Shown here piece by piece: positions 1 to 8,976 of a stretch of DNA of 64,000 nt (positions are counted from its first letter, which is position 1; each line of letters begins with the position of its first letter). Both the position numbers and the translations under genes were made by a program. Under the pieces are notes generated by a model. That model did no database searches, was not told the DNA's origin, and worked only from the letters and a program-made list of their open reading frames with translations. This DNA is from Granulosicoccus sp045106195 (GTDB taxonomy: Bacteria; Pseudomonadota; Gammaproteobacteria; Granulosicoccales; Granulosicoccaceae), in assembly GCA_045106195.1 (NCBI GenBank), contig JBGCEH010000019.1, positions 195,946 through 259,945 of the forward strand, read 5' to 3'.

Positions 1-2
1 TT

Positions 3-818
3 CAGGATTTCTCGCCCTTCCAGATTGTCTGGGCGAGATTCTTTTTCCATATGGCTTGGCTGCTCGTGTTTTTACGTGAAAATTTTTTTTCATCATTCAA
101 TACAAGCTCGTTGAAGTTGCAGCTTTTACGTTCTGCGTGTCTGGTTCTCACCACTTCCCTGTTTTTCTCAGGATTGCGCACGACCGAACTCTCTACTGCA
201 ACGGCCATTATGTTTCTGTCACCTATATTTGTTACAGTGCTTGCCATTCCGGTACTGGGCGAAAGTGTTGGAATAAGACGAATAACCGGTGTGCTGATAG
301 GATTTGTCGGAGCATTGATCATTGTGCATCCTCAGTCCTCTGCATCTGGTATCAGCGATAACGCAGGTAGCGCCAATCTGTCTGACTGGTTGCCGGAGTT
401 AGGTCACATTCTGCTTATTTGTGCAGCGGCCAGTAACGCCATGTATCAGATCATGACGCGCAAACTGAGAATGGTGGATAGTCCAACCACGACGCTGCTC
501 TACTCAGGTGTGGTAGGGGCACTGATCATGACTGCCAATGCGCCAACCGTTTGGGTCGCGCCGGATACGTATCAGTGGGGCTTGATGGCGCTTGTAGGAT
601 TCCTGGGGTGTACCAGCCACTTCTGCCTTATCAGGGCGTTTAAGAATGCGCCTGCCTCGTTGGTAGTGCCGTTCAGCTATAGCTCGTTACTATGGGCAAT
701 ACTCTTTGGTTTTGCCGTGTTCGGCGCATTGCCGGATCGATGGACACTGGCAGGAGCATCGCTCATCATCGCCAGCGGACTTTATATTTTTTACCGGGAG
801 AGTCAGCTGGCAAAGTAG
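3..818 (+). CDS. EamA/DMT-family transporter, 5' end outside window
   Basis: Predicted inner-membrane exporter of the drug/metabolite transporter superfamily. The frame is open to the left edge of the window; codons before the first ATG (51) read SPFQIVWARFFFH, which matches the conserved DMT segment after the first helix, so ATG 51 is not the true start and the gene begins upstream. What remains holds about eight hydrophobic segments, with the second EamA repeat starting near residue 120 of the visible part (LILLICAAASNAMYQIMTR-like helix). It converges on the aminotransferase gene at 826 with only 7 bp between. Substrate unknown; export of an amino acid or metabolite is typical of the family. 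Confidence 0.85.
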   Translation, partial: QDFSPFQIVWARFFFHMAWLLVFLRENFFSSFNTSSLKLQLLRSACLVLTTSLFFSGLRTTELSTATAIMFLSPIFVTVLAIPVLGESVGIRRITGVLIGFVGALIIVHPQSSASGISDNAGSANLSDWLPELGHILLICAAASNAMYQIMTRKLRMVDSPTTTLLYSGVVGALIMTANAPTVWVAPDTYQWGLMALVGFLGCTSHFCLIRAFKNAPASLVVPFSYSSLLWAILFGFAVFGALPDRWTLAGASLIIASGLYIFYRESQLAK

Positions 819-825
819 TGGGCTG

Positions 826-1926
826 TCATCGTGCACGAATGAGTGGGATCAGCATATTTTCAAGATGCTGATGTTCCTCGTTTGTACCTACACCGATACG
901 GATAAAACGATCCTGAGGGGTGACCATCGGCTTTCTCATAAACACGCCCCTGTCAGCCAGAGCTGCAATTATTGCGTTTGCCGTCTCTTGCTTACCCAAG
1001 TCTACGGCGACAAAATTAGTAGATGACGGTAGATAGTCAAGCGATAAAGACTCCGCCAGGTCATAGATTCGCTGCCGTCCCTGCCTGACAAGATTAACTA
1101 CGTCGGGTATGAAAGCACTGTCTTGCAATGACGCTGCTGCGGCGATCTGTGCAAGCCGGTTGACACCGAAATGGTTTCTGATGCGATTGAACCCTGCGAT
1201 GATGTCAGCGTGTGCAATGACATAACCGATGCGCATGCCTGCCATGCCGTATGCTTTTGAAAACGTTCTGAACCGGATAAGTCTTGGATCATCGATATCG
1301 ATGGGAAGTACTGGCATGTCGTCCATGAATTCCACGTAAGCTTCGTCGAGCATCAATAGGCAGTCCGCCGGCAGCTCCTTCAGCATAGTGTGAATAATGT
1401 CTGGAGACAGGCACGTACCCATGGGATTGTCGGGGTTTGCCAGATAGATCAATCTGGCATGATGCGTGTGTGCAGCATCTATCAGCGCTACGGGGTCCTC
1501 GCTATGATCTTTGTAGGGCACGCTACGAATCGAAGCACCGTAGCCATTTGCGTGGTAGTTCACCGTGGGGTAGGCGCCTTTCGAGGTCACCATGGATATA
1601 CCGGGTTCTATGAACATTCGGACCGTCAGGCCGAGCAAAGAATCTATGCCGGCATCTACGCACAGATTCTCCATGGACACGTTATGTTTCGCGCAAAGCA
1701 AGGTGCGTAGATCATGATTTTCAGGATCCGCATACCAGCTGCAATCCGAACTCCCTGCAGCCTGCTGGATTGCCTCACGTGCATAAGGGCTGATACCGAA
1801 AGCACTTTCGTTGGCACCAATCCTTGCTCTAAAAGGTTTTCGGTACTTTCTCTCGAGGGTTTCAGGTCCGATGAAAGGTATGGTGTCTGGTAAAGACCTG
1901 ACGATTGAACTAAACGGTATAGACAT
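826..1926 (-). CDS. HisC-like PLP-dependent aminotransferase
   Basis: Class I/II (histidinol-phosphate aminotransferase-like) enzyme of 366 aa, normal length for the family. The substrate loop ANPDNPMG lies near residues 163-170, DEAY at 194-197, and the Schiff-base lysine is K224 in FSKAYGMAGMRIGY. No other his genes are nearby, so this is probably a catabolic or specialised aminotransferase, not the HisC of histidine synthesis. The metallo-hydrolase gene lies immediately upstream on the same strand (25 bp gap), suggesting cotranscription. Substrate cannot be read from the sequence. Confidence 0.85.
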   Translation of the reverse strand: MSIPFSSIVRSLPDTIPFIGPETLERKYRKPFRARIGANESAFGISPYAREAIQQAAGSSDCSWYADPENHDLRTLLCAKHNVSMENLCVDAGIDSLLGLTVRMFIEPGISMVTSKGAYPTVNYHANGYGASIRSVPYKDHSEDPVALIDAAHTHHARLIYLANPDNPMGTCLSPDIIHTMLKELPADCLLMLDEAYVEFMDDMPVLPIDIDDPRLIRFRTFSKAYGMAGMRIGYVIAHADIIAGFNRIRNHFGVNRLAQIAAAASLQDSAFIPDVVNLVRQGRQRIYDLAESLSLDYLPSSTNFVAVDLGKQETANAIIAALADRGVFMRKPMVTPQDRFIRIGVGTNEEHQHLENMLIPLIRAR

Positions 1927-1951
1927 GGAATGGATGTTTTATTACTAAAAA

Positions 1952-2767
1952 CTAGAGGTGGACGCGGAGTCCGTCAAAACCGGGTTCTACACCCGGTGGG
2001 AGCTTTTGTTTAATGGTTTGATAGTCCAGGTCGCCATGCATGTTGGTCAGAATGGCGCGTTCCGGATTGACTTTTTCGATAAACGCAAGGCTCTCCTCAA
2101 GATTCAGGTGTGACGGGTGTGGATTGTAACGAAGGGCATCGACGATGAGCACCTGCACATCAGACAGCATTCTGACTGAATCGGGATGGCTTATCTGTTT
2201 CATGTCGGGCAAGTAGACAGCGTTATTGATACGGACACCAAGAGCGTTGATGTCTCCATGCTCCGCAATCAGAGTATTGATTGTTACTGTGCCACCGGGT
2301 CCGTCAATACTGAAGGGCTCGTGCGGTATCAGTTTCTTTTCGGTACAGAACGCTGGATAGCTGGAGTCAGGTGCCTGATGGAAACAGTATCCGAACGGTG
2401 CCATTACGATAGCCCTGGTGGGTTTGTCCATCCACACATCGATAGGTCTGCGAAGATTGATCGCCATCTGTCGCAGATCATCCAGCCCGAAGATATGATC
2501 GGCATGTGAATGAGTGAGTATGACACCCTCGATGGATTTAACCTCAGCTGTTAGCAGTTGCTCACGTAGATCTGCTCCTGTGTCGACAATTATCGTTGTC
2601 TTACGTGATGTGTCGCCGGCGTCAACCGTTTGTTTCTCAATCAACAGGGAGCAACGTCTACGTCTGTTGCGAACCTCGTTCGGATCGCAGTTTCCCCAGA
2701 CGTTTCCCACACGTGGCACACCCCCGGACGACCCGGTTCCCATCAACGTGAGTGTTAAAGATTCCAT
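1952..2767 (-). CDS. MBL-fold metallo-hydrolase, PhnP-like
   Basis: Metallo-beta-lactamase-fold hydrolase, 271 aa, with the metal motif H86-S-H88-A-D90-H91, an N-terminal LTLMGTGSSGGVP strand/loop and the C-terminal H of TNMHGDLDY. The start GTGSSGGVPRVG followed by CSLLIE resembles the PhnP/cyclic phosphodiesterase branch. No phn genes are present, so a role in phosphonate degradation is not supported by context. It is probably the first gene of an mRNA that includes the HisC-like gene. It could act on an ester or cyclic phosphate formed in the neighbouring pathway; this is inference. Confidence 0.8.
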   Translation of the reverse strand: MESLTLTLMGTGSSGGVPRVGNVWGNCDPNEVRNRRRRCSLLIEKQTVDAGDTSRKTTIIVDTGADLREQLLTAEVKSIEGVILTHSHADHIFGLDDLRQMAINLRRPIDVWMDKPTRAIVMAPFGYCFHQAPDSSYPAFCTEKKLIPHEPFSIDGPGGTVTINTLIAEHGDINALGVRINNAVYLPDMKQISHPDSVRMLSDVQVLIVDALRYNPHPSHLNLEESLAFIEKVNPERAILTNMHGDLDYQTIKQKLPPGVEPGFDGLRVHL

Positions 2768-2968
2768 GAAGAGTCCCGATTAGGCCGCACAAAGCCTGTG
2801 TTTCCATGACAGGACACAAGACGTCCCCATTAGGCATTCTACTATCTCCTTGCCTTTTTAGGAGACTTATGGTTTTGTCAAAAAGCGAAGAACATCGGCT
2901 GTCCGGGATGCGATAAAGGCTTGTGGGGCATGGCGATGATCTGACATGTTCACGAGCTGCCCATGAGC

Positions 2969-3550
2969 TTATCGTCGCGCTTCTGCCTGTACCGACAGAA
3001 ACACAAACTCAGGCGTTAGTACCCTGGTGACCCTATGCGTTAATTCAGTGTCGATACTCAAGCTGTCCCCTTCCTCCAGAATAAGGTCCTGACGGCCATA
3101 ACAGAAATGCGCTGAACCCTTGATGACATGAATCATCAGAACGCCATGCCCGACATAACTTGGCGGTTCGGAATCCTGAGGGGTAATAGTGACCATATGT
3201 GCCTCAAAGTGCAGATCTCGCCGGCGATGGGCTGCCAGATTGATGTAGTGATGCTCGTGATCCCCCATCATGCGTGTGGAGACGATACCACTGCCTTTCT
3301 TGACATGGGTGAAGTCAGTCCGATCGGACACCATATCTCGAAAAAGGCTGGTAAGCGGCACATCCAGCGCACGACTCAGGGAGCTCATGGTGGATATGGA
3401 TGGCGACACTTGCCCGCTTTCGATGCGGCTAATCATCGCCGCCGAAATACCCGAGATCTCTGCCAGTTGTCTTGCAGACAGAGAGCGGTTTTCTCGTAGA
3501 TCTCGCAGCGCATATCCAATCAGGTGATCAGTGCTTTCGTGTTCAGTCAA
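2969..3550 (-). CDS. XRE-family regulator with C-terminal cupin domain
   Basis: Transcription factor of 193 aa: an N-terminal helix-turn-helix (residues ~10-65, LSARQLAEISGISAAMISRIESGQVSPSI split over two helices) and a C-terminal cupin sensor (~105-185). HTH-cupin regulators of this layout usually control uptake and breakdown of amines or amino acids. It lies divergent to the ABC transporter genes that begin at 3865, with a 314-bp intergenic region between, so control of that operon is likely. The ligand is unknown. Confidence 0.85.
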   Translation of the reverse strand: MTEHESTDHLIGYALRDLRENRSLSARQLAEISGISAAMISRIESGQVSPSISTMSSLSRALDVPLTSLFRDMVSDRTDFTHVKKGSGIVSTRMMGDHEHHYINLAAHRRRDLHFEAHMVTITPQDSEPPSYVGHGVLMIHVIKGSAHFCYGRQDLILEEGDSLSIDTELTHRVTRVLTPEFVFLSVQAEARR

Positions 3551-3864
3551 TGTGTTTTGTCCCGCTCTTCGTTCAGTCTGATGACTTACGTTGCCTTCTA
3601 TACACGCCAGTACTGTATCGACAAGACTGGCATAAACTGCTACGTACCGGGGGCCGCGAAAGCCCAGTCTGGCCGCGAATCGTCATGGTGATTCACTTGC
3701 AGTTTAAGCATTATATTAACTGAGATTAAATGTGCGGAGAAAAGTTGGAGAATCTTGCAGGGGGGGGGGTAGATCGACTTGCTGCCCGCAGTAGGTGCTG
3801 TTCGACGAGCGCAAGTTTTTGCAAAGTGCCATTTTGATTTGGTTCGGCATGTTATTGTTACTCT
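3551..3864. promoter_or_regulatory. Divergent intergenic region with dyad and 10-G tract
   Basis: The region separates the HTH-cupin regulator from the ABC operon, so promoters for both should lie here. A dyad GCCAGT (3606-3611) / ACTGGC (3626-3631) sits about 60 bp upstream of the regulator start and could be an operator. A run of ten G (3760-3769) lies about 95 bp upstream of the ATPase start codon. No convincing -35/-10 pair was picked out by eye. Confidence 0.4.
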
Positions 3865-4614
3865 ATGGCGAACGCTGAAGCATCTGTTATAGAAGCAACC
3901 GGTCTGGATAAATACTATGGAAAGTTCCAGGCGCTCAAGAATATCAACCTCACCGTCGGGCAAGGCGAGCGTGTGGTCGTCTGTGGGCCTTCAGGGTCAG
4001 GCAAGTCCACCCTCATTCGCTGTTTCAATGCGCTGGAGACCCACGACGCTGGGCGATTGATAGTTGATGGAATAGAGGTCTTCGAAGGATCAAAGCAGAT
4101 TCGTAAATTGCGACAGGAGGTCGGAATGGTTTTTCAGCAATTTAACCTGTTTCCACACCTTACGGTTCTTGAGAATCTCACTATCGGTCCGATACGAGTC
4201 CGCAAAATGAGTAAGGTTGAGGCGGAACGAAACGCGCGTAAATACCTGGAGCGGGTCTACATTCCGGAGCAGGCGGATAAATATCCGAGTCAGCTATCAG
4301 GTGGTCAGCAACAGAGGGTGGCCATTGCCAGATCGCTTTGTATGGAAACCCGAGTCATGCTGTTCGACGAACCAACATCGGCGCTCGATCCGGAGATGAT
4401 CAATGAGGTGCTTGATGTCATGGTGAATCTGGCTGATACCGGAATGACAATGGTGTGCGTGACTCATGAAATGGGTTTTGCACGCAAGGTTGCCGACACC
4501 ATGGTGTTCATGGATCAGGGGGAAATCGTGGAGTCTGCACCGCCAGAGAAATTCTTTACGCAGCCAGAAACAGAACGATGCAGGATGTTTCTGAAGCAGA
4601 TTCTGGTCCACTGA
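3865..4614 (+). CDS. Polar amino-acid-type ABC transporter ATPase (GlnQ/AapP-like)
   Basis: ATP-binding subunit of 249 aa. Walker A GPSGSGKST is at 41-49, Q-loop in VFQQFNLFPHLT, signature LSGGQ at 144-148, Walker B VMLFDEP from 164, and the switch histidine in VTHEMGFAR. High similarity to the GlnQ/HisP/AapP consensus supports import of a polar amino acid or related amine. First gene of a four-gene importer followed by oxygenase genes. Confidence 0.93.
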   Translation: MANAEASVIEATGLDKYYGKFQALKNINLTVGQGERVVVCGPSGSGKSTLIRCFNALETHDAGRLIVDGIEVFEGSKQIRKLRQEVGMVFQQFNLFPHLTVLENLTIGPIRVRKMSKVEAERNARKYLERVYIPEQADKYPSQLSGGQQQRVAIARSLCMETRVMLFDEPTSALDPEMINEVLDVMVNLADTGMTMVCVTHEMGFARKVADTMVFMDQGEIVESAPPEKFFTQPETERCRMFLKQILVH

Positions 4615-4616
4615 AA

Positions 4617-5447
4617 GTGAGCGAGGCGATAGGCCAGTACGTGGTGCCCAGACCGCCGGTTTTGTCACGATTGATGCAATCTGCACCAGTGTCCGTTTGC
4701 CTGTATCTGGCAGTAATCGGTTTTATTGTGTTCTCAGCGTATACCGGTGCGCAAGCAATGGGCTACAACTGGCAATGGTACAGAGTGCCTCAGTATTTCT
4801 ATACCCTGACTGACGAAGGATTTGAATGGGGCGAAATCAGTATAGGACTGGTCAAGACAGTCGAATTGTCGTTGCTGGCTTTTGCAATCGCTGTCGTGTT
4901 GGGATTGATTATCGCCTTGTTGCGTCTTTCAAACCTGATCGTCGGGCGTGGAATGGCTGTAGTTTTTCTTGAGCTTGTACGCAACATGCCACTGCTGGTG
5001 CTTATTTATCTGTTCTATTATGTGCTCGGGCCAATCTTTGATCTGGACCGGTATTGGGCCAGCATATTGTGTCTTGCGGTATATCACGGCGCGATGGTGT
5101 CCGAAATATTCAGGGCTGGAATTAATGCAGTGGCGATAGGACAATGGGAAGGTGCACGTTCTATCGGAATGTCAAAAACGCAAATCTATCGGTACATCAT
5201 CTTGCCGCAGTCCGTGCGTTTCATGTTGCCGCCTCTGACGGGTGAGGCGGTAAACATGATCAAGAGTTCAGCTATTGTCAGTGTCATTGCTGTAGCTGAA
5301 TTAACAACAATAGGCCGAAACATCATTTCTGATACATATATGAGTTTTGAGATCTGGTTTACTATCGCAGCGGTATATTTGATCGTGACGCTTATTTTAT
5401 CAGTGGGTGTCTCATTGGTAGAACGCCGATATGCGGTGGAATCCTGA
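4617..5447 (+). CDS. ABC importer permease 1 (HisM/GlnP family)
   Basis: Inner-membrane permease. An ATG at 4578 is in frame but would overlap the ATPase gene by 37 bp; a GTG at 4617 lies 2 bp after the ATPase stop and gives a more typical arrangement, so I chose it (276 aa). The EAA loop is present (GQWEGARSIGMSKTQIYRYI), followed by PQSVRFMLPP. Several transmembrane helices surround it. Works with the permease at 6578 as a likely heterodimer. Confidence 0.9.
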   Translation: MSEAIGQYVVPRPPVLSRLMQSAPVSVCLYLAVIGFIVFSAYTGAQAMGYNWQWYRVPQYFYTLTDEGFEWGEISIGLVKTVELSLLAFAIAVVLGLIIALLRLSNLIVGRGMAVVFLELVRNMPLLVLIYLFYYVLGPIFDLDRYWASILCLAVYHGAMVSEIFRAGINAVAIGQWEGARSIGMSKTQIYRYIILPQSVRFMLPPLTGEAVNMIKSSAIVSVIAVAELTTIGRNIISDTYMSFEIWFTIAAVYLIVTLILSVGVSLVERRYAVES

Positions 5448-5569
5448 TGCCGTATATGAACCCGATGCCACTCGTCATGTTTTTTATTGTCATCAATGAC
5501 ATCAAGACGAATAACGTTAGATACGATTTTAAACAAAACTTTAAATACAACCCCGAAAGGACAAGCAAA

Positions 5570-6403
5570 ATGAATAAAACGAGACGCATAGGTAGTTTTG
5601 CGTTGCTGATGACGATGATGGCAGCGCTGGTGACACCGGCATTGGCACAACAAGCCAGCCAGAATTTGTCGTCAGATAGTGCCATTGAAGATATAAAAAA
5701 GCGAGGTGCCATCAAGATTGGTTTATCTATTTTCAAACCATGGTCAATGCGTGACAAGAACGGTGAGCTTATTGGTTTTGAACTTGATGTAGGTAAGAAG
5801 CTTGCAGCGGATATGGGCGTTGAAGCAGAATTTATTCCTACGGCGTGGGACGGCATTATTCCGGCTTTGGTGGCAGGTAAGTTTGATGTCATCATCAGCG
5901 GCATGACAACCACACCGCAGCGTAATCTGACCATTAACTTCACAGATCCGTATGCGTATTCCGGTCTGACCATACTTGCCAATACCAAAATGACAGAGGG
6001 TATGGCGATTGAAGACTACAATAGTTCAGATGTGACTTTTGCCGCCCGGCGTGGCGCAACACCTGCGGCACTGATTGCTGAAATGTTTCCAGAGGCTGAG
6101 CTTTTGTTGTTTGACGAAGATGGCGCATCCACTCAGGAAGTGCTTAACGGCAAGGCACACGCTACTATGGCCTCAGAGCCTACTCCTTCATCGGAGGCGC
6201 GGCGTTATCCGGAAGTGTTGAATGTCCCTTTTGATACGGCCTTTTCTGCCACCGGTGAGTCGTTCGGGCTGAGAAAGGGTGATCCGGATTCATTGAATTA
6301 TTTCAATAACTGGATCAATATCAACACGCGCAACGGTTGGTTGAAGTCGCGTAACGACTATTGGTTCCGTGGCGTTGAGTGGGAAAGCCAGGTGCCTGAG
6401 TAA
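5570..6403 (+). CDS. Periplasmic amino-acid-type substrate-binding protein (SBP_bac_3)
   Basis: 277-aa secreted receptor of the ABC importer. The frame is open from 5447, but ATG 5570 is preceded by GAAAGGA and begins a classic signal peptide (MNKTRR, hydrophobic core, cleavage after ALA in PALAQQ). Mature protein starts with the family pattern IKKRGAIKIGLSIFKPW and GELIGFELDVGKKLA, then SGMTTTPQRN. Its place between the two permease genes is common in HAAT transporters. Ligand unknown; the downstream oxygenase suggests a compound that is then oxidised. Confidence 0.92.
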   Translation: MNKTRRIGSFALLMTMMAALVTPALAQQASQNLSSDSAIEDIKKRGAIKIGLSIFKPWSMRDKNGELIGFELDVGKKLAADMGVEAEFIPTAWDGIIPALVAGKFDVIISGMTTTPQRNLTINFTDPYAYSGLTILANTKMTEGMAIEDYNSSDVTFAARRGATPAALIAEMFPEAELLLFDEDGASTQEVLNGKAHATMASEPTPSSEARRYPEVLNVPFDTAFSATGESFGLRKGDPDSLNYFNNWININTRNGWLKSRNDYWFRGVEWESQVPE

Positions 6404-6577
6404 AGACTATCAGTTGAGTTGAAACGCCAGTTCCAATCCGGTGAGCTTCCGCAAGTATTCCAGGCATGTCCTGTTGGCCGGTCATGTTGCGGGCGCTCAC
6501 TCGAATTTGTTGCATCACTCCAGCTGCTTGAGCGATGCAATTCCCTCAACGATTGATAGTTTGTAAAGGCATTCCGC

Positions 6578-7444
6578 TTGCTGACAAAGTTAAAAAAACT
6601 GCATTGGTTTGACTTTGCACTACTGATAGTTTTATTCGCACTGGCGTGGATAATCTGGTATCGCATTGACGGCACGCTGAACTACACTTGGCGCTGGGAT
6701 ATCATCCCGAACTACATTGTTCGATTCAATGAAGAGGAAGGTCGCTGGGTCGCAAATCTGCTTCTGCAGGGCGTGATTACGACCTTACGTGTCAGCATCT
6801 ATGCCAGCGTTCTTGCGCTGGTTCTAGGTGTCATACTGGGTGTAGCCCGATGCTCGAAGAACCTTGCGGTACGGATGCTCGCCAGAACGTATCTTGAGAT
6901 ACTGCGAAATATCCCCCCCGTGGTTGTCATTTTTATCTTTTTCTTTTTTCTGTCAGAACAACTTATCACCGCCTTTGCCATCGAAGACTGGGCGCGCGCC
7001 ATAGCCCGGCAAGACGAGAAGCAGATCTGGGAGTTTTTCTTTGGGGACATGCGACGGTTCCCGTCTCTTGTTTCCGGGGTTATTGTGCTGGCACTATTCG
7101 AAAGTGCCTTTGTCGGAGAAATTGTCCGGGCCGGTATCCAGTCGATAGGCAAGGGGCAGCATGAGGCCGCGCAATCTATCGGTATGAGCAAAGGCGATCA
7201 GCTGCGCTTTATCGTTTTGCCTCAGGCATTGAAAAAGGTGATGCCGCCCATGGCCAATCAGTTTATTTCCCTGATTAAAGATAGTTCCATTATTTCCCTG
7301 ATATCGGTACAAGAACTTACATTCAAAACCGTTGAGCTGGTCGCCTCGACCCGTGCAATCTTCGAAGCATGGATTACAACAGCGGTGTTCTATTTCATTA
7401 TTTGTTTCGGGTTGTCATTGTTGTTTCGCAAGCTTGAAAAATAA
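6578..7444 (+). CDS. ABC importer permease 2 (HisQ/GlnP family)
   Basis: Inner-membrane permease, 288 aa. An in-frame stop at 6557 leaves only TTG 6578 or the next codons as starts; AAAGG at 6566-6569 supports TTG 6578. EAA loop GKGQHEAAQSIGMSKGDQL followed by PQALKKVMPPMANQF is clear. A 174-bp gap after the binding-protein gene holds nothing I recognise. The large loop between helices (residues ~125-155, rich in charged residues) is longer than usual for this family. Confidence 0.9.
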   Translation: MLTKLKKLHWFDFALLIVLFALAWIIWYRIDGTLNYTWRWDIIPNYIVRFNEEEGRWVANLLLQGVITTLRVSIYASVLALVLGVILGVARCSKNLAVRMLARTYLEILRNIPPVVVIFIFFFFLSEQLITAFAIEDWARAIARQDEKQIWEFFFGDMRRFPSLVSGVIVLALFESAFVGEIVRAGIQSIGKGQHEAAQSIGMSKGDQLRFIVLPQALKKVMPPMANQFISLIKDSSIISLISVQELTFKTVELVASTRAIFEAWITTAVFYFIICFGLSLLFRKLEK

Positions 7445-7452
7445 AACTTCCG

Positions 7453-8424
7453 ATGACTAATGCCGTAGTAACACCACTAACTCAGGCGCTTCAGGAAGGT
7501 GCCCTGACGCGTAGCGAGCTCAAGCAGCTTATGAGACGCTCGGACAGGCCAGCGTTTGTTCGACTAGCGCTATGGATTTGTCTTGTCGCATTAACCGGTT
7601 CTGGTGTCTGGCTTACGCAAGGTAGTTGGTGGATGCTACCCGCCATGTTTGTACATGGGGTTGTGCTGGTGCATCATTTTTCCCTGCAGCATGAGTGCTG
7701 TCATTACACCGCTTTCAAAACGCGCTGGATGAACGACCTAATGGGTAATATCTGTGGTCTTGTCATCATGTTGCCCAATCGATTTTTCCGCTATGAGCAT
7801 TGTGATCACCATACTCATACCCAGATCAGAGGGCGGGATACGGAGCTTATCGAGCTGCCTCAAACCATGGTCGGGTATTTTTACTATATATCGTCAATTC
7901 CCTACTGGAGAGCGAAATTCAGCGAGTTGGCTCGTCATGCTTTTGGAAACATAAATGCTGATGAGGGTCGGTTCATACCGCGAGAAGAACGCAAGACGAT
8001 TGTTCTGGAGGCCCGTTTGATGGTGGCTTTCTATCTTGCCGTGATTTTTGTGAGCCTTTTTTTCCAGAGCACAGCCGCTATCTGGTACTGGTTTTTACCC
8101 GTCGTACTGGGGGAGCCTGTCATGCGAGCGATAAGAATGACGGAGCACGTCGGTCGTCCCACTGTAAGTGACATGAAGGTCAACACGCGCTCCAATAGAG
8201 TGAGTATGCCCATGCGTTTTCTGTGCTGGAACATGAATTACCACGCTGAGCATCATTACGCCTCTTCTGTACCGTTCCATGCCCTGCCTGATTTGAATCG
8301 CAAGCTTGAAGGTTACATCCATACCGAAACAGGCGGCTATGTAGGAGCACATTGCGACATCGTTTCACAATTGCTTGGTCGCTCGCCACGTTGTGATGAT
8401 CAGTCTGTTGGAGGTGGGTCATAA
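7453..8424 (+). CDS. Membrane di-iron oxygenase, fatty acid desaturase fold
   Basis: Integral-membrane non-haem di-iron enzyme, 323 aa. The three histidine boxes are H80-E-C-C-H84, H116-C-D-H-H120 and H264-A-E-H-H268, with hydrophobic segments between. The gene starts 8 bp after the importer permease and is followed by a Rieske ferredoxin gene, which would supply electrons. This pairing fits a hydroxylase of an imported small molecule better than a lipid desaturase, but that is inference from context. No reductase gene is in the cluster. Confidence 0.85.
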   Translation: MTNAVVTPLTQALQEGALTRSELKQLMRRSDRPAFVRLALWICLVALTGSGVWLTQGSWWMLPAMFVHGVVLVHHFSLQHECCHYTAFKTRWMNDLMGNICGLVIMLPNRFFRYEHCDHHTHTQIRGRDTELIELPQTMVGYFYYISSIPYWRAKFSELARHAFGNINADEGRFIPREERKTIVLEARLMVAFYLAVIFVSLFFQSTAAIWYWFLPVVLGEPVMRAIRMTEHVGRPTVSDMKVNTRSNRVSMPMRFLCWNMNYHAEHHYASSVPFHALPDLNRKLEGYIHTETGGYVGAHCDIVSQLLGRSPRCDDQSVGGGS

Positions 8425-8523
8425 TGTACGGCGCTGGTGAGTCACCTCACGATATTTCGTGTCCAGTCAGTGCCTATTCATCATCCCGGCCGTGATGGAT
8501 TCGAGGGCCAAGGGGGGGACACA

Positions 8524-8862
8524 GTGAGCGCTTCGAACAACCATTGGTGTGACCTGATTGCAGTAGATGCACTGGAAGAGAAAGATGTAACACCTGCTTA
8601 TTTCCAAGGACAACTCCTGGCGGTGTATGACACCAAAGAGGGAATTACGGTCAGTGATGCCCGATGCACCCATGCCGGCGCCAATCTTTGCGATGGATAT
8701 TTTGATGGCCGCCATATCGAATGTCCATTGCACCAGGGCTTGTTTGATGCCGTCACCGGAGGTGCGAGGGCCGCACCCGTTGTACGTGCCTTGAGAATGT
8801 ACGAGTCAAGGGTATCTCAAGGGATCGTGCAAATCAGAGCGACCCCGCTTACTCGCGACTAG
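8524..8862 (+). CDS. Rieske [2Fe-2S] ferredoxin
   Basis: 112-aa soluble Rieske ferredoxin with both cluster-binding boxes: C48-T-H50 and C67-P-L-H70. The frame opens at GTG 8437, but GTG 8524 has a strong purine-rich Shine-Dalgarno (AAGGGGGGGA) just upstream and gives the usual length, so it is preferred. Likely electron carrier to the di-iron oxygenase encoded just upstream. The last gene of the importer/oxygenase run. Confidence 0.88.
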   Translation: MSASNNHWCDLIAVDALEEKDVTPAYFQGQLLAVYDTKEGITVSDARCTHAGANLCDGYFDGRHIECPLHQGLFDAVTGGARAAPVVRALRMYESRVSQGIVQIRATPLTRD

Positions 8863-8976
8863 CCCGATAAAGGCGATGTTAGGCTCATAGGGTGGCCTGT
8901 GGTTTGCACCAGCAATGCTCACATAAGAACGAACGCGTTCTGTCTTACAGTAACTACAGTGAGTAATAGAATACCC

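Noticed and set aside
4578..4616. ATG start of ABC permease 1 inside the ATPase gene
   Set aside because: It would overlap the ATPase by 37 bp; GTG 4617 gives a better arrangement, though I cannot exclude the ATG.
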